Assembly (NCBI GenBank): GCA_029582155.1
Contig: CM055895.1
Span: forward strand, 17,412,787 to 17,476,786
From: Panopea generosa
Lineage: Eukaryota; Mollusca; Bivalvia; Adapedonta; Hiatellidae
Length of the DNA stretch: 64,000 nt
Direction of reading: 5' to 3'
Shown: positions 22,770 through 37,700 of the stretch, one piece after another
Layout of the letters: each line of letters starts with the position of its first letter
Numbering within the stretch: the first letter of the stretch is position 1
Translations under genes and position numbers: made by a program
Notes under the pieces: generated by a model
The model's input: only the letters and a program-made list of their open reading frames with translations
Told to the model about the DNA's origin: nothing
Database searches by the model: none

Positions 22770-25700
22770 GTAAGTATTTATGTAAGTGCAGGCGTCTTTT
22801 GTCCACTTGACGCTTTTTGTCCATTTGACGGTTTTCATCTGCAGAAAAAAATAGAAATACTCCGAATTTTGTCACATGACGCTTTTTGTCTGCTGAAAAT
22901 TTAGTACAATAAAGAATTGTGTACGCATGTGGAAAAAGTCTACATATTTCTATTTTTCCTGTGGATAAACAGCGTTGCGGACAAACAACGCTAACTGGAC
23001 ATAATGTGCCGTCAGAAAAGAAAAATGCAACTTAAAATAAAACGCTGATTTTTTTATTAAAATCAAATTTATCTTTAATTCAAATATAAGAATGTACAAA
23101 ATGTAGGGATAATTTTCTGTTAAAATGTTATAAAATACGAACGATTTTCTCCCATCGAAATTAATTGAACAAGCATAATTATGTTCATCTTTTTTCTTTT
23201 TTTTTTGAAAAAAAGACGTGTTTTGGGGAAATGAAAAATAGAATGTCATGACTACACGGGGTTTGACCTCAGTTTGAAAGTAAAAATGAATCAAACTTTG
23301 TCATAATTTCATAACAGTACATGTATGCGATGAACACATGCAAGCATGCACTCGGGCACTCATACGCTCACGGGCATGCACAATCACATCGTCCAACCTC
23401 ACTCGACTTGCAGATACTATAAGGCTGAAAAGAAGATGGCGATACTGGTCCTGCTGATGAAATTGACAGTAAACAGCATTCATCACAATACTCTATTTAT
23501 AGTCGACGGTAAACAGCATTCATCACAATACTCTATTTATAGTCGACGGTAAACAGCATTCAACACAATACTCTATTTATAGTCGACGGTAAACAGCATT
23601 CATCACAATACTCTATTTATAGTCGACGGTAAACAGCATTCATCACAATACTCTATTTATAGTCGACGGTAAACAGCATTCAACACAATACTCTATTTAT
23701 AGTCGACGGTAAACAGCATTCATCACAATACTCTATTTATAGTCGACGGTAAACAGCATTCAACACAATACTCTATTTATAGTCGACGGTAAACAGCATT
23801 CATCACAATACTCTATTTATAGTATAGTCGACGGTAAACGCATTCAACACAATACTCTATTTATGGTCGCCGGTAAACAGCATTCAGCACAATACTGTAT
23901 TTATTGGCGACGGTAAACAGCATTCATTACACAATACTCTATTTATGGTCGACGGTAAACAGCATTCAAGCACAATACTCTATTTATAGTCGACGGTAAA
24001 CAGCATTCAACACAATACTCTATTTATGGTCGCCGGTAAACAGCATCAGCACAATACTCTATTTATTGGCCGACGGTAAACAGCATTCATTACAATACTC
24101 TATTTATGGTCGACGGTAAACAGCATTCAGCACAATACTCTATTTATAGGTCGACGGTAAACAGCATTCAGCACAATAATCTATTTATTGCCGAAGGTAA
24201 ACAGCATTCAGCACAATACTATATTTATTGCCGACGGTAAACAGCATTCATCACAATACTCTATTTATTGCCGACGGTAAACAGCATTCATCACAATACT
24301 CTATTTATAGTCGACGGTAAACAGCATTCAACACAATACTCTATTTATAGTCGACGGTAAACAGCATTCAACACAATACTCTATTTATGGTCGCCGGTAA
24401 ACAGCATTCAGCACAATACTCTATTTATTGCCGACGGTAAACAGCATTCATTACAATACTCTATTTATGGTCGACGGTAAACAGCATTCAACACAATACT
24501 CTATTTATGGTCGACGGTAAACAGCATTCAGCACAATAATCTATTTATTGCCGAAGGTAAACAGCATTCAGCACAATACTATATTTATTGCCGACGGTAA
24601 ACAGCATTCAGCACAATACTCTATTTATTGCCGAAGGTAAACAGCATTCAGCACAATACTATATTTATTGCCGAAGGTAAACAGCATTCAACACAATACT
24701 CTATTTATGGTCGACGGTAAACAGCATTCAGCACAATACTCTATTTATGGTCGACGGTAAACAGCATTCAGCACAATACTCTATTTTTAGCCGACGGTAA
24801 ACAGCATTCAGCACAATACTCTATTTATAGTCGACGGTAAACATCATACAGTACAGAACTTTAATGGGCGACAATAAAATGCACACAGTGCATTGCTTTA
24901 TTTACGATCGACAATGAGCAGCATACAGTATAGTATTTTATTTAAGATCGACAATAAACAACATACAATCCAGAATTTTATCTATCACTTTATTTATGGT
25001 TGTCATTGAACGGCATAGAGTACATAACTTTATTAACGGTCGACAGTAAACTTCATACAGTACAATTACTTTATTGACGGTCGATAGTAAACAGCAAACA
25101 GTACACTTACTTTATTGACGGTCAACAGTAAACAGCATACAGTACAATTACTTTATTGACGGTCGACAGTAAACAGCATACAGTACAATTACTTTATTGA
25201 CGGGCGACAGTAAACAGCATACAGTACAATTACTTTATTGACGGTCGACAGTAAACAGCATACAGTACAATTACTTTATTGACGGTCGACAGTAAACAGC
25301 ATACAGTACAATTACTTTATTGACGGGCGACAGTAAACAGCATACAGTACAATTACTTTATTGACGGTCGACAGTAAACAGCATACAGTACAATTACTTT
25401 ATTGACGGTCGACAGTAAACAGCATACAGTACAATTACTTTATTGACGGTCGACAGTAAACAGCATACAGTACAATTACCTTATTGACGGTCGATAGTAA
25501 ACAGCATAAGGTACAGTATTTTATTTACGTTTGACAATTAACAGCTTGTAACAGTATAGTACTTTGTTTCCGGAAGACCGTAAACTGACAACATACAGTC
25601 CAGTACATTATTTACGGTCGGTCATAAACATTATAAAGTACAACATTTTATTTACGGCGATAGTTAACATATACAGTACAGTACTTTATTAACGAGCGAC

Positions 25701-28700
25701 AGTACATATCATATAAAACCGTACTTTATTTTTGGTAGACACTAAACAAAATAACGTGTAATGCTTTAATTACGGTCACCATATACAGCACACAGTACAG
25801 TGCTTTATTTACGGTCGACCATATACAGCACACAGTACAGTGCTATATTTACGACCGACAGTTGACAGCACAATACTCTATTTACAATCTACTATAAACA
25901 ATATACAGTTCAGTATTTTATTTACGGTCGACTATAAACAACATAAAGTGCAGTATTGTATTTACAGTCGATCATAAACAACATATACTGCAGTATTTTA
26001 TTAACGGTCGACCATAAACAACACAGAATACAATACTTTAATAACGGTCGACCATGAACAACATATAGTACAGTACTTTATTTACGGTCGACCATAAACA
26101 ACATATAGTACAGTTCTTTATTTACGGTCGACCATAAACAACATATAGTACAGCACTTTATTTACGGTCGATCATAAACAGCATATAGTACAGTACTTTA
26201 TTTAAGATCGACCATATTCATACTGAGCAATAACTTAATTGAACTCACTTTCAGATTAAGTGCTACGAAAAAGTTTGCTTCACTGGAGAAAACTGTGTGC
26301 AGGAAGAACTGGACGGTGGTTTTGGTGTTTCACAATGTTCGGCGCTTGAAGCTTTTGGATGCTATGTAAATATAAAGTTCCTTATATATATCTTTTTTGC
26401 ATATGTTACGGTGTTTTTGTATACCGGACTCTGTAATCTGGTCTACAGTAAACGTGTCTAGTTACCATTCAAACCAAGGACACAACACTATGGAATCAAC
26501 CAACCTAATAGAATAGGTTTCAGCCATAACTTATACACGCAACACATCTGGACGGGACGGAAAATGTACACACATGAATTGATAGCTTTATATGAATAGA
26601 ATCCAGTTAAGGAAGCGTAACTGCTCACGCTCTGTATAAAGAACATACATAGAAATATGTATATACATTTAGAATCATATATTCTTTCGCTGTATTGTTT
26701 TAGGTCTCAAAAAATACATTAAAGTGAGTTTTTGAACATTTGACATTTTGATTTCCGTCAACTTTCTGTGTAATATAGCTCGACTGTACAATTACTATAT
26801 TTTAGCATTGGGTTGACCGTGTCAAAATCCCATCACCTTCTATAATACGCCAAATTTAATGTTGTTTTCATTAATACACTGGGACAAATCTTTAATTGGT
26901 CATTCACATCCTGCAATGGTAATGCAGACAATGGTTGTACTATTTACTCCTGTCGTGGTAATACCTGAAAATGGGTGTACTATTTACTCCTGTAATGGTA
27001 ATACCTGACAATGGTTGTACGGTTTACTCCTGTAATGGTAATACCTGACAATGGTTGTACGGTTTACTCCTGTAATGGTAATACCTGACAATGGTTGTAC
27101 TGTTTACTCCTGTAATGGTAATATCTGGCAATGGTTGTGTAGCGTGCACCGAGCGGTAGTTGCACAAACTTACTACAATAAATACAGCTAGTGTAATAAT
27201 TGATATATATATATTTATTTTTTTGGGCTTCTTTGCCGATGATTCGTTCCGATGATTAAATAAATGATTGGTTGGTTGCAAAAAAATCAATGTACAATTA
27301 ATGTGTATAACTTTTAACTATAATAAAACGCAATACCTTGTTACTCAATGACGCTGAGCATCAGTCGAGCACAATAGTCAAATAAAGCACTTCGTCACTC
27401 AATGACGCTGAGCATCAGTCGAGCACGTTGATATACATATAAATGTACGCTTTACTCAACCTAATCTATTAGTGCATATTAAAGCACGTTTTCGAACGAT
27501 TTTTATATTTTTTTATTTGATCGTCCTCTACGTGCATACTCCATTCGCTTTTTTATGGGTGGATTTTCCGCACCGATTTCAGTGCGGAAGCCAAAACACT
27601 CATATTGATTAAAATATGTAATATCATTAGCAAAAACTCTTACCGGTTGTTAAATAAACACTTTATATATGTCCATAACGTAAAAAATATCCACAAAACA
27701 GCACATTTAACGCTTAAATAACTTAGTTCTACATACAATCCTACTTTCGAATCGTTTTTGACAGTTATCACGTGACGCGCACCTTTCAAGGCGTCACAGC
27801 GATTTGAATAGAACACTGTGATGGAAGCTCTACGCGGTAAATTGGAAAGGAAATATTTATTATGTTCCGAGAAAGTAACATTTCCTGTCACAGTGTGTAT
27901 TCAAATTAGTCAAACCAATACTTGTGTTTGTGTTTTGACCAAAAAAAAATATATTCATCACTTTTAAAGTTTAATAAATATTATGTGTGTAGCAGAAGTG
28001 TTACTTGTACTTTATAAGTAGAAAACGGATAATAAGATAGTATAGCGTTCTTAAGGATCTTTTTCACTTGTAATTGAATGTATGACTAACATGTTTACTG
28101 TGAACAAAATAGTGTTTAAACTAAATGCTTCCTGTACACTTCCTTTGGCAAATAATGCAGCCACACACATGCCATTGTCTTTCTCCGTATAGCTTCGACT
28201 ATCCGTTATTTTCATAAATTTTTTAATCGTCTGCTACCTTTTTCATAATTGATCTTTTGTAAGTGTATTAAGAGATCGACATAATGTTGTCCAGTACGCC
28301 CACCCATTCCTACCTCCTGCCAATATATCCTAAAACACTTTAAGGAGCTCATCAGTTAATGATGGTTTATATACTTCCATGCCGAAAGCGTATGTTCATA
28401 AATCTCTGGTAATCTTCTATCATAACCGTTGAACGTATAGTAAAAAAGCAATACTTAATTTTCAAAAGATAACTACATGCGCCAATAGTACACAATGATA
28501 ATGTTATTACCATATTAACTTATGTACAACGTTAAGCCGATGTCAATTCCTTGATGCATACGTGGCTATTGAAAATAATCTTGTAGTACTAATGAATTAT
28601 GGTCAACGATACACTTATTAGCTCTAAATTGGTATCAATCCATATTGCAACTGAAAATAATATTGCTATAGCTTCGTCAGGGAGCTGTGGGTTGAGTAAT

Positions 28701-31700
28701 GCAATGCTTAAAGCACGGTTCTATGGTTAGAAGTGGAATGATACATACGTTATTCATTATTTAAAATCATTATTAGACATTCACAATATAAGAAACTTGT
28801 TTTACTGTTAGCTTATGACAATTCCCATTTCAACAACAATTTAATATACTGTCAATAAGTAGTTGGAATCATTAAAAGTTGTGTGGCCAATACATACGAT
28901 ATCAATTAGTAGAAAACTTAGCAATAAATACCCAAACAGTCGTAGCTTGTCACCCAATGTTGTTCAGACGGACATTATTTAAAATAATGAAAGATGCTGA
29001 ATATTATTGTATTTAATCACAACCCAATATAAATGGCAGATATATCTGGATATTCGTGTACAGACTTTAGTGTCAACGGTTTACAAGAACACTAAATGTT
29101 GTATGAATTCACATGTCCTTTCCACCAATATACGCGGTGTTGAATACACGCACATCCGTTATAGTCTAAAGAGAAACAGAATACTTGGATAGGTAACGTT
29201 TATATTCTTATTTTTCGACGCCCATACTTTAATTGACTTGTGAGTGTTTACTTTTGCAATATTTCACTAATCCCAGCTCTGTGCTCATATATATAAGAGA
29301 AACATGCGTTTGAAAGCAAACATTTAAACAAGTTGATTTAATCAAATTTATTCTGTTTATGTGGGGTAGGGTGCGGGTAATAAAATATTACAAATTACAA
29401 AATATATATCATAAGACAGAAGAATTTTTCTTTTCTTATTTGTCTATAACCCATAGAGATATGGAGCACGTGGTCAAGCGGTAGAGCACCGAACCCATGA
29501 TCGGAGGGTCGTGAGTTCGATCCTCCGCTACGGCTATATGTGGTGTCCTTGAGAAAGACATTTTTCCGCAATTGCTTTGTACTGGTTCTACCCAGGAAGA
29601 CTTCGAGCGTGATTTGTCTAAGTTGTAAGAACTTGTTTCACAATCAAAGTAAAATAAATAAGTTTAAACTAAAATAGAGATATACAAGTCCTTGCTATAA
29701 CCCATATATATATTTCTCTCTGTAAATTTTTCAGTAAAGATCTTATTTTTTTTATTTATTCTTCAGCAGTAACAAATCACTTAATCATAATAATATTCAT
29801 TAAAATAACCATAGGTTTGAAACTAAAAACGTGACGAAATATCGGACAGAAGAAAACTTTCACATTCCTCTATAACCCATATCGCTCAATCCGCCGAAGT
29901 TCTGATTTCGCATGTACATGTTTCCACCCAGTAGCTCGGATGTGGCTCGCATGTAACTACGCTTAAGTAAAATGGCTGCTAAATGACAGCAAAACAAGGT
30001 AAATTCGAATGTCTTGGTCATATTCACCGTCTATCAAACTACAGAGGACAGTTTTTTTTGCATAGCACGCATTTATTATTCATTATTTTATCAATATAAA
30101 TCACCGTTTTAAGGAATTAACGATTGTTTACGCAGTAATTGCCTTCGAAAAAGACGTATGTATGTGGTCTAATTTTCCACTTGGTTTTGTTCGGATGGAA
30201 ATGAGACGTAAAGGGGCTTGTCTCACCCCGATTACGGCGATTAAATGAGACTACCTAATCTATCAAAGATCACTTGACGTTGTAACTCCGTCGACAGCAA
30301 AACACAGACTCGCTAATTTTCACGGCTGTTACGGCCTTTTATACCAACAGCGATGGTGGCGCCACTCAACGGATTCCGATTGATTCCGGTTGGTGGCGTT
30401 TAATACCGATTCACTCCTGTTATGATTATACTAGTAAATTCAAATGAACTGTTTACAATACTTAGAAGCCAATTCTGATTGTAACAACCTTGCGTAATTA
30501 ATCAGCATTAATTAAAACACTAATACAAACTGAAACACATCACAAATACAACTTCATAAGATCAAATACTAACTAGAATTATATGTATTAATCGGTCTTG
30601 CAAATGGCGTCGAACTAATCAAGGGGAATAACTCCCAAATAAACGTATTATCTATAGTATCTTTACTCTGCTAGCAATAAACTGTTGTACTATTTACTCC
30701 TGTAGTGGTAATACCTGACAATGGTTGTATTATTTACTCCTGTAATTGTAATACCTGGCAATGGTTGTGCTATTTACTCCTGTAATGGTAATACCTGATA
30801 ATATTTGTCTTATTTACTCCTGTAATGGTAATACCTGACAATGATTGTACTATTTACTCCTGTAATTGTAATACATGACAATTATTGTATTATTTACTCC
30901 TATAATGGTCATACCTGACAATGGTTTTACTATTTACTTCTGTAATGGTAATACCTGACAATGGTTGTACTATTTACTCCTGTAATTGTAATACATGACA
31001 ATGATTGTACTATTTACTTCTGTAATGGTAATACCTGACAATGATTGTACTATTTACTCCTGTAATTGTAATACCTGACAATGGTTGTACTATTTACTCC
31101 TGTAATTGTAATACATGACAATGATTGTACTATTTACTTCTGTAATGGTAATACCTGACAATGAATGTACTATTAACTCCTGTAGTGATAATATATGACA
31201 ATGATTGTACTTTTTACTCCTGTAATTGTAATACATGACAATGGTTGTACTATTTACTCCTGTAGTAGTTATACAAGACTATGACTGTACTGTATACTCC
31301 TGTAATGATTATACTTTGCAATGACTGTACTATTTACTCCTGTAATGGTAATACCTGACAATGAATGTACTATTTACTCCTGTAGTGATCATACCTGACA
31401 ATGACTGTACTATTTACTCCTGTAATTGTAATACATGACAATGTCTGTAATAATTACTCCTGTAATGGTAATACATGACAATGACTGTACTGTTTACTCC
31501 TGTGATGGTAATACATGACAATGAATGCACTATTTACTCCTGTAGTGGTAATACATTGCAATTATTGTACTATTTACTTCTGTACTTATAATTCATGACA
31601 ATGATTGTACTGTTTACTCCTGTCATGGTAATACCTTGCAATGACTGTACTATTTGCTCCTGTAGTGGTAATACATGACAATGGCTGTACTATTTACTCC

Positions 31701-34700
31701 TGTAAAGGTAATACATGACAATGATTGTACTGTTTACTCCTGTAATGGTTATACATGACAATGATTGTGCTATTTACACCTGTAATTGTAATACCATGGC
31801 AATGTTTGTGCTATTTACTCCTGTTATGGTAAAACCTGACAATGATTGTACTGTACACTCCTGTAATTGTTGGCAATACCTGGCAATGTTTATACTATTT
31901 ACTCAAGTAATGATAATACATGCAATGATTGTACTATTTAATCCTGTAATTGTAATACATGACAATGAATGTACTATTTACTCCTGTAATTGTAATACAT
32001 GACAATGGTTGTACTGTTTACTCTTTTAATGATAATACATGGCAATGTGTGTACTATTTAATTCTTTAATTGAAATACATGTCAATGATTGTACTATTTA
32101 CTCCTGTAATGGTAATACCTAACAATAATTGTACTAATTACTCCTGTAATGGTAATACCTGACAATGACTGTACTATAAACTCCTGTAGTGGTAATACCT
32201 CACAATGGCCATACTATTTACTCCTGTAATGGTAATACATGACAATGTCTATACTTTTTACTCCTGTAATGGTAATATCTGATAATGGTTGTACTTTTTA
32301 CTTCTTAAGAAAATAGTACATTCATTATCAGGTATTATTTAACATATTTAATAAGTACAGTATTTGTCGGGTATTACCATCACAGGAGTAAATAGTACAG
32401 TTATATTCAGGTTATACAAGTATATGAGTAAAGAGCTCCAAAGTCACAGGATAAAACTGATAACAAAAACTTTACTAGCATGTCATTGAAATTCAGTACG
32501 ATATTGAAAACATTTTTTATTACAGTTTAAATTCGAACTGGACCAAAATGGCGACAAGACGGTATTTACCGGATGTGCAAAGGATTCCGACCCGTGTGTA
32601 CATTCTCTGCACGTAAACAACACAGGCAGAACAGAGAACACGTGTTGTGCGACAGCAGAATGTAATCCTGTTAGCAACAAGAAAGGTAGTTATCGAAATA
32701 GTTTCTATTTCTATATGAATATAAGTCCAATAAATAATCTTAAAGTACCATGTATTAATGTTAGGCAGTTATTTCATCCTGATAAGGAAATAATACGCTT
32801 CGTGAGTCTCACCCATGAAATAATATGGTATATTTACTGGCGTGGTAGCGTGAACATAGATACAGTTGCGATAACAATTAATGAATGGACGTCGATCACG
32901 GTAACAGTGCTCATGTTAAAGTTAATACCGAAACATATTAAAATGCCGATTACTTGATCGTTTTTGGATTCGTACTTAACAAATATCAAATGTAATGGCC
33001 TTGTAAACGATATTTTCTAGTTGACAGGTATAATATATGCTGTTGACATGATCTATTTATCTTAAGTTGACAATAAGTTACATTTAACGTCGTTTTCCCA
33101 ATGTCCCGGTGTAACATTTAACGCGGGTTCCGGTCTAAAATGCTATGTTTAAAAAGGGCACGAAAGGGTAAACGTCAGTTCTAAATCCTGGAGAGAGTGA
33201 CACAATTTCCTGTAACAGACGTTGTTTTTCTTTATAACAACACACGGTTTATTACGTACATGAGAAATCTGGCGTAAATTAACAAAATTCTGTTCACTTA
33301 TACTATGAAATATCATCTTTCGTTTTAGAATGAAACACTTAAAAACAGACGACGTTTGGCTGCTTTTTCGGACGACGTCGTATTTTAAATTAGTAATATA
33401 TGGCGTTCTCTTGACGTCGTCCGGAAGTGTATCGTTTAAATTTAAATTCAAATTTATGAGAAAAACTAGCGTGAACACTGCTTCTTTTTATTCGTTCATA
33501 TCTTATTGTAATTAATAAAGTTTAACATATGTGAAACTTGTAAAAGAGCGTTTACGGGCAATCAGCTGTGAAAGTTCAAAATTCGTTGATTTTGAACCCG
33601 CGTTTATATCAACCCTGCTGTTGTTGAAAATAATATTAAGGTAGATAATAATGTTTTTGCAAATGTGCATCACGATTTGGTTTAAACATATTTATTCATA
33701 AATTATGTACAGCATATTCACAACATATTTAGTAAAAGGATTGAAACGAAAGAAAATATTTCTTATATAGTTTCTCTCCTCAGTAACTTATACAAACATT
33801 TGTGTAAGGTGGCGAAGATTCATTAGATTAGTTTTGATATATTAACAAAATAGAGTTCTATAAAAGATATATGATTTTTACATCGATAGTTGTATGTCTT
33901 GTTAAGTTTTGAAAGAAAACAAAATTTTATAATTAATCATATAAATTAGAATTAAAAACAAAATAAACAGAAAAAAAGGTGGACGAGTTCAGGACTAAGG
34001 CGAGCGAGCCAAGGAAAACAGACAGCAACATATAAATTATTATTATTATAATTATAATAATTGTTATTATAATTATTATTGTTATTATTATTATTATTAT
34101 TATTGTTATTTACAAGTCAACAGCTTTACAGCGTTGTTAGATAAGTTTTTAGTTTTCGTTATTAAAACGCTTACTCGAGAGTATATATTTGTGGACAGCT
34201 TTAAAAATTTCGACGTTTGTATTGTGGGGGAGATGAGGTTCTCCAAAGAGAAGTGTGTTGAGGGTAACAGTGCATATATGAGAGATTGATGCAAGAAGTG
34301 TAGCGCGTTCGACATGATAAATAGGACAGACGAGGAGGTAATGATTTGTACTTTCAATTGCTCCACATGTACATAGTGGAGAATTTTCAATATTTTTTTG
34401 GAATAAGTGTTGTTTCAGCGTGCTACAATTTGTACGAAGACGAGTATGCAAGACCTGACATTTTCTTGTGCCTGTGTAAAAGTGTTTTGATGTTTTGGTA
34501 AGATTTTTATTTAGCTGGTGTTTAAAGGCATTGATAGAAACGGCTTGTCTTGTTTCAATAGGTAGATTGTTCCAATCACGGACAACAGATGGCATGAAAG
34601 AATTATAGTAGAGCGCTGTTCTCGAACTTGGAATTTGTAGGTCATAACTATTTCTGAGATTATACGGGGAATTTTCACCTATTTGGGATGGTACTAGTGT

Positions 34701-37700
34701 AGATAAGTAGGGAGGAGTCATATGGTTTACCATTTTATAGAAAATAATTAATTTGTGTTTCGTCCTTCGAGTTTCTAGACTTTCCCACCCAACTTCTGTG
34801 TTTAAGTTATTAATTGATACAAGTTTTGTTGTTCCAGTTGCAATGCGTGCTGCTTCGTGTTGAATTTTTTCTAACTCGTGTTTTTCATAATTAGTGCAGT
34901 TATCCCAGATTGTGTTACCATATTCTAACAGTGGTCGGATAAAAGATGTATATATTGTCTCCAGGGATCTTCTGTCAAGCTGATATTTCAGTTTTCTCAT
35001 GACTTTTATTCTTGACCATGCCTTATCCATCACGATTTCAATTGTGATGAACTAAATGTACAAATTTCTGATATAGAAGTTATTCAAAGTATAAATCATT
35101 TACGTGTAAATCGCTCACCTGGACCAGATAGTGTGTGGTTAGAAATATATAAACATACTAGTCATGTTATCTTACCTTTTTAAATACTCTATTCTATGAA
35201 GTATTTGAAAATGGCGACTTTCTTTTTCAATGGTTTGAAAGTATTATTACTCCGGTACATAAAAAGGGTTCCAAATCTGATCCAAATAATTACCGCGGTA
35301 TCAAGTTAATAGATTCATTATATAAACTATTTGTTAATATATCAGCTATTCTTTAACAAAATATTGTGATATCTATAATATTATTGATGAGTCTCAGGCC
35401 GGTTTCAGAAAGAGCTGTTCAACAACAGAATGGCACTGATTCAGAAATATTTATCAAAGAAAAGGGAAAGAAAAGCGTTTGCTAAAGCTTTTGACAGCAT
35501 CCAGCATAAAAACTTTGGAAGCATTTGCTAGAAACAACATTAATGGAAACATTTTAACTATTATAATATCTATGTATGCAAAACTTAAATCATTTGTTAA
35601 AGTTCATGACAGACTCACAAGATTCTTAAGATGTAATACTGGAACAAGACAGGGCTGTGTTTGCAGCTCTTTCTTTTTTATCAATGATTAAGCTAATGTT
35701 CTACATGAAATATGTGATAGAGGTATTTTTGCAACTAATGATATTGAAGATTTAGTCGCACTTATGTTTGCTAATGATGTGTCTAGTTATTCTGATACTG
35801 CTATAAGATCAACAATAGGAAGAATAGTGCACGTCAATTTATATGAAGATTTAGGCGCACTTATGTTTGCTGATGATGTGTCTAGTTATTCTGATACTGC
35901 TATAAGATCAACAATAGGAAGAATAGTGCACGTTAGTTTATATGAAGATTTAGGCGCACTTATGTTTGCTGATGATGTGTCTAGTTTTTCTGATACTGCT
36001 ATAAGATCAACAATAGGAAGAATAGTGCACGTCAGTTTATATGAAGATTTAGTCGCATTTATATTTACTGATGATGTGTCTAGTTTTTTCTGATACTGCT
36101 ATAATATCAACAATAGGAAGAATAGTGCACGTCACTTTATATAATAACTTTAAGTATAACAAAAGTTGTTGTTTTCAGAAATGGTAGTGTTTTAAAACAA
36201 ACTGAAAAATGGTATTTCAACAAAAAAACTTATCGAAGATTTTACTTTTTTATAAATATTTGTGTGTTTTTTTTTCACACCCAAGTTAGTATGGTTTGAA
36301 ACCAAAGAGACCCTTTCATTACAGGGTTTAAAAGCATCTGCTTGTATTTTTAACCTTCAACGACACTTCTGGGTCATATTTATCCTATTGATATGTTTAA
36401 AAAAATTACCTCAATGATTAAGCCTATTTTATGCTATGCATCAGAAATTTGGGGTTATAATTATGTTGATAAAATAGAATTTGTACAAGTTAAATTACTG
36501 CACGTTATTTTGCTCTTGGTGAATGTAGAATACATTCATATCTATGTACATTATAAAAGTTACATTATTTCATAGAATACATTCATATAAAAAAAGGTTA
36601 ACTGTATGTATTATATCAAAATGTATGTATTATGAAATAATGATAAAACTTTAAAAAACATTTAAAGGGGGGGGGGGGGCGGGTTGTTAGAGGAGGGTCG
36701 GGGTATATTGTATACAGTATGGTGTAGCAAAATATACAGTGACTGTACAGTATCTGTATGACATTGAAAACTCATGCTTAATCATTTTTGTTTGTTTTAC
36801 AGAAATAGCTTCTGGACAGGTAAGTTATATTGTATGTTTTACTTACACTTCCTGTGTCACAGATTACTTACATAATCACAAGACCGCAGCATGGTCTAGT
36901 GGTAGAGCGTCCGCCTCGCATGCGGAAGGTCGTGGGTTCGATCCCCGGCCGGGTCGTACCAAAGACTTTAAAAATGGTACTAGAAGCTTGGCGCTCAGCA
37001 TTTAGAGGACAGTTCTAGGTATGGTCAGCCCGGTGTCAGTATAATGTGACTGGGTGGGGTATCATACCATGTGTCTGCGGCATGATACTCCAGTGTGACA
37101 GCGCTCAGAATACTGTCTCAAGTAGACACCGTCGCGATATGACTGAAAAACACCATACAACAACAACAACAATACATACTCACATGCAAGAAAACCTGTA
37201 TTTTACAATAGACCACCTGTGGACAGTAGCTAACCCATTACTTACCCTTAAATGGGCCCGGATAACGTAATAAACAGACCCATATTTGTAAATTGACCCG
37301 GCTACTGTTATTAAAAGAAATATATTCTTAAATAGCCCCGGCAAACGTAACGAAAAAACACACTTTAAAATAGCCCCGGCCAACGTAATGAAAAAACACA
37401 CTTTAAAATTGCCCCGGCTGACGTAATGAAAAAGAAACATATTATTGAATTACCCCTGCTAATGTAATGAAAGTATTCATACTCATAAAGGACTCCAGCT
37501 AAAGATATAACAAATACCAAACTCTTAAATGGTCCTGGCCAATGAAATTAACAGAACAATACTCTTAAACGACCTAGTTAACGTAATGATAAAAACCACA
37601 TTCTTAAAAAGCCCCAGCCAACGTAATGAAAAAATAACAATACTGTTGAATGTCCACGGCTGACGAAATGAAAACAATCATACCCTTAGATGACACCAGC

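Noticed and set aside
23485..26215. CRISPR-like arrays (regular 40-bp repeats)
   Set aside because: Units are contiguous with no unique spacers, in a eukaryotic intronic setting. These are minisatellites.
36892..36960. tRNA-Ala(CGC) gene
   Set aside because: The anticodon arm and Pol III boxes are good, but the acceptor stem does not pair and a SINE body follows. It is a SINE head. The tRNA-like stretches at 22050-22127, 29466 and 55990 were rejected as genes for similar reasons.
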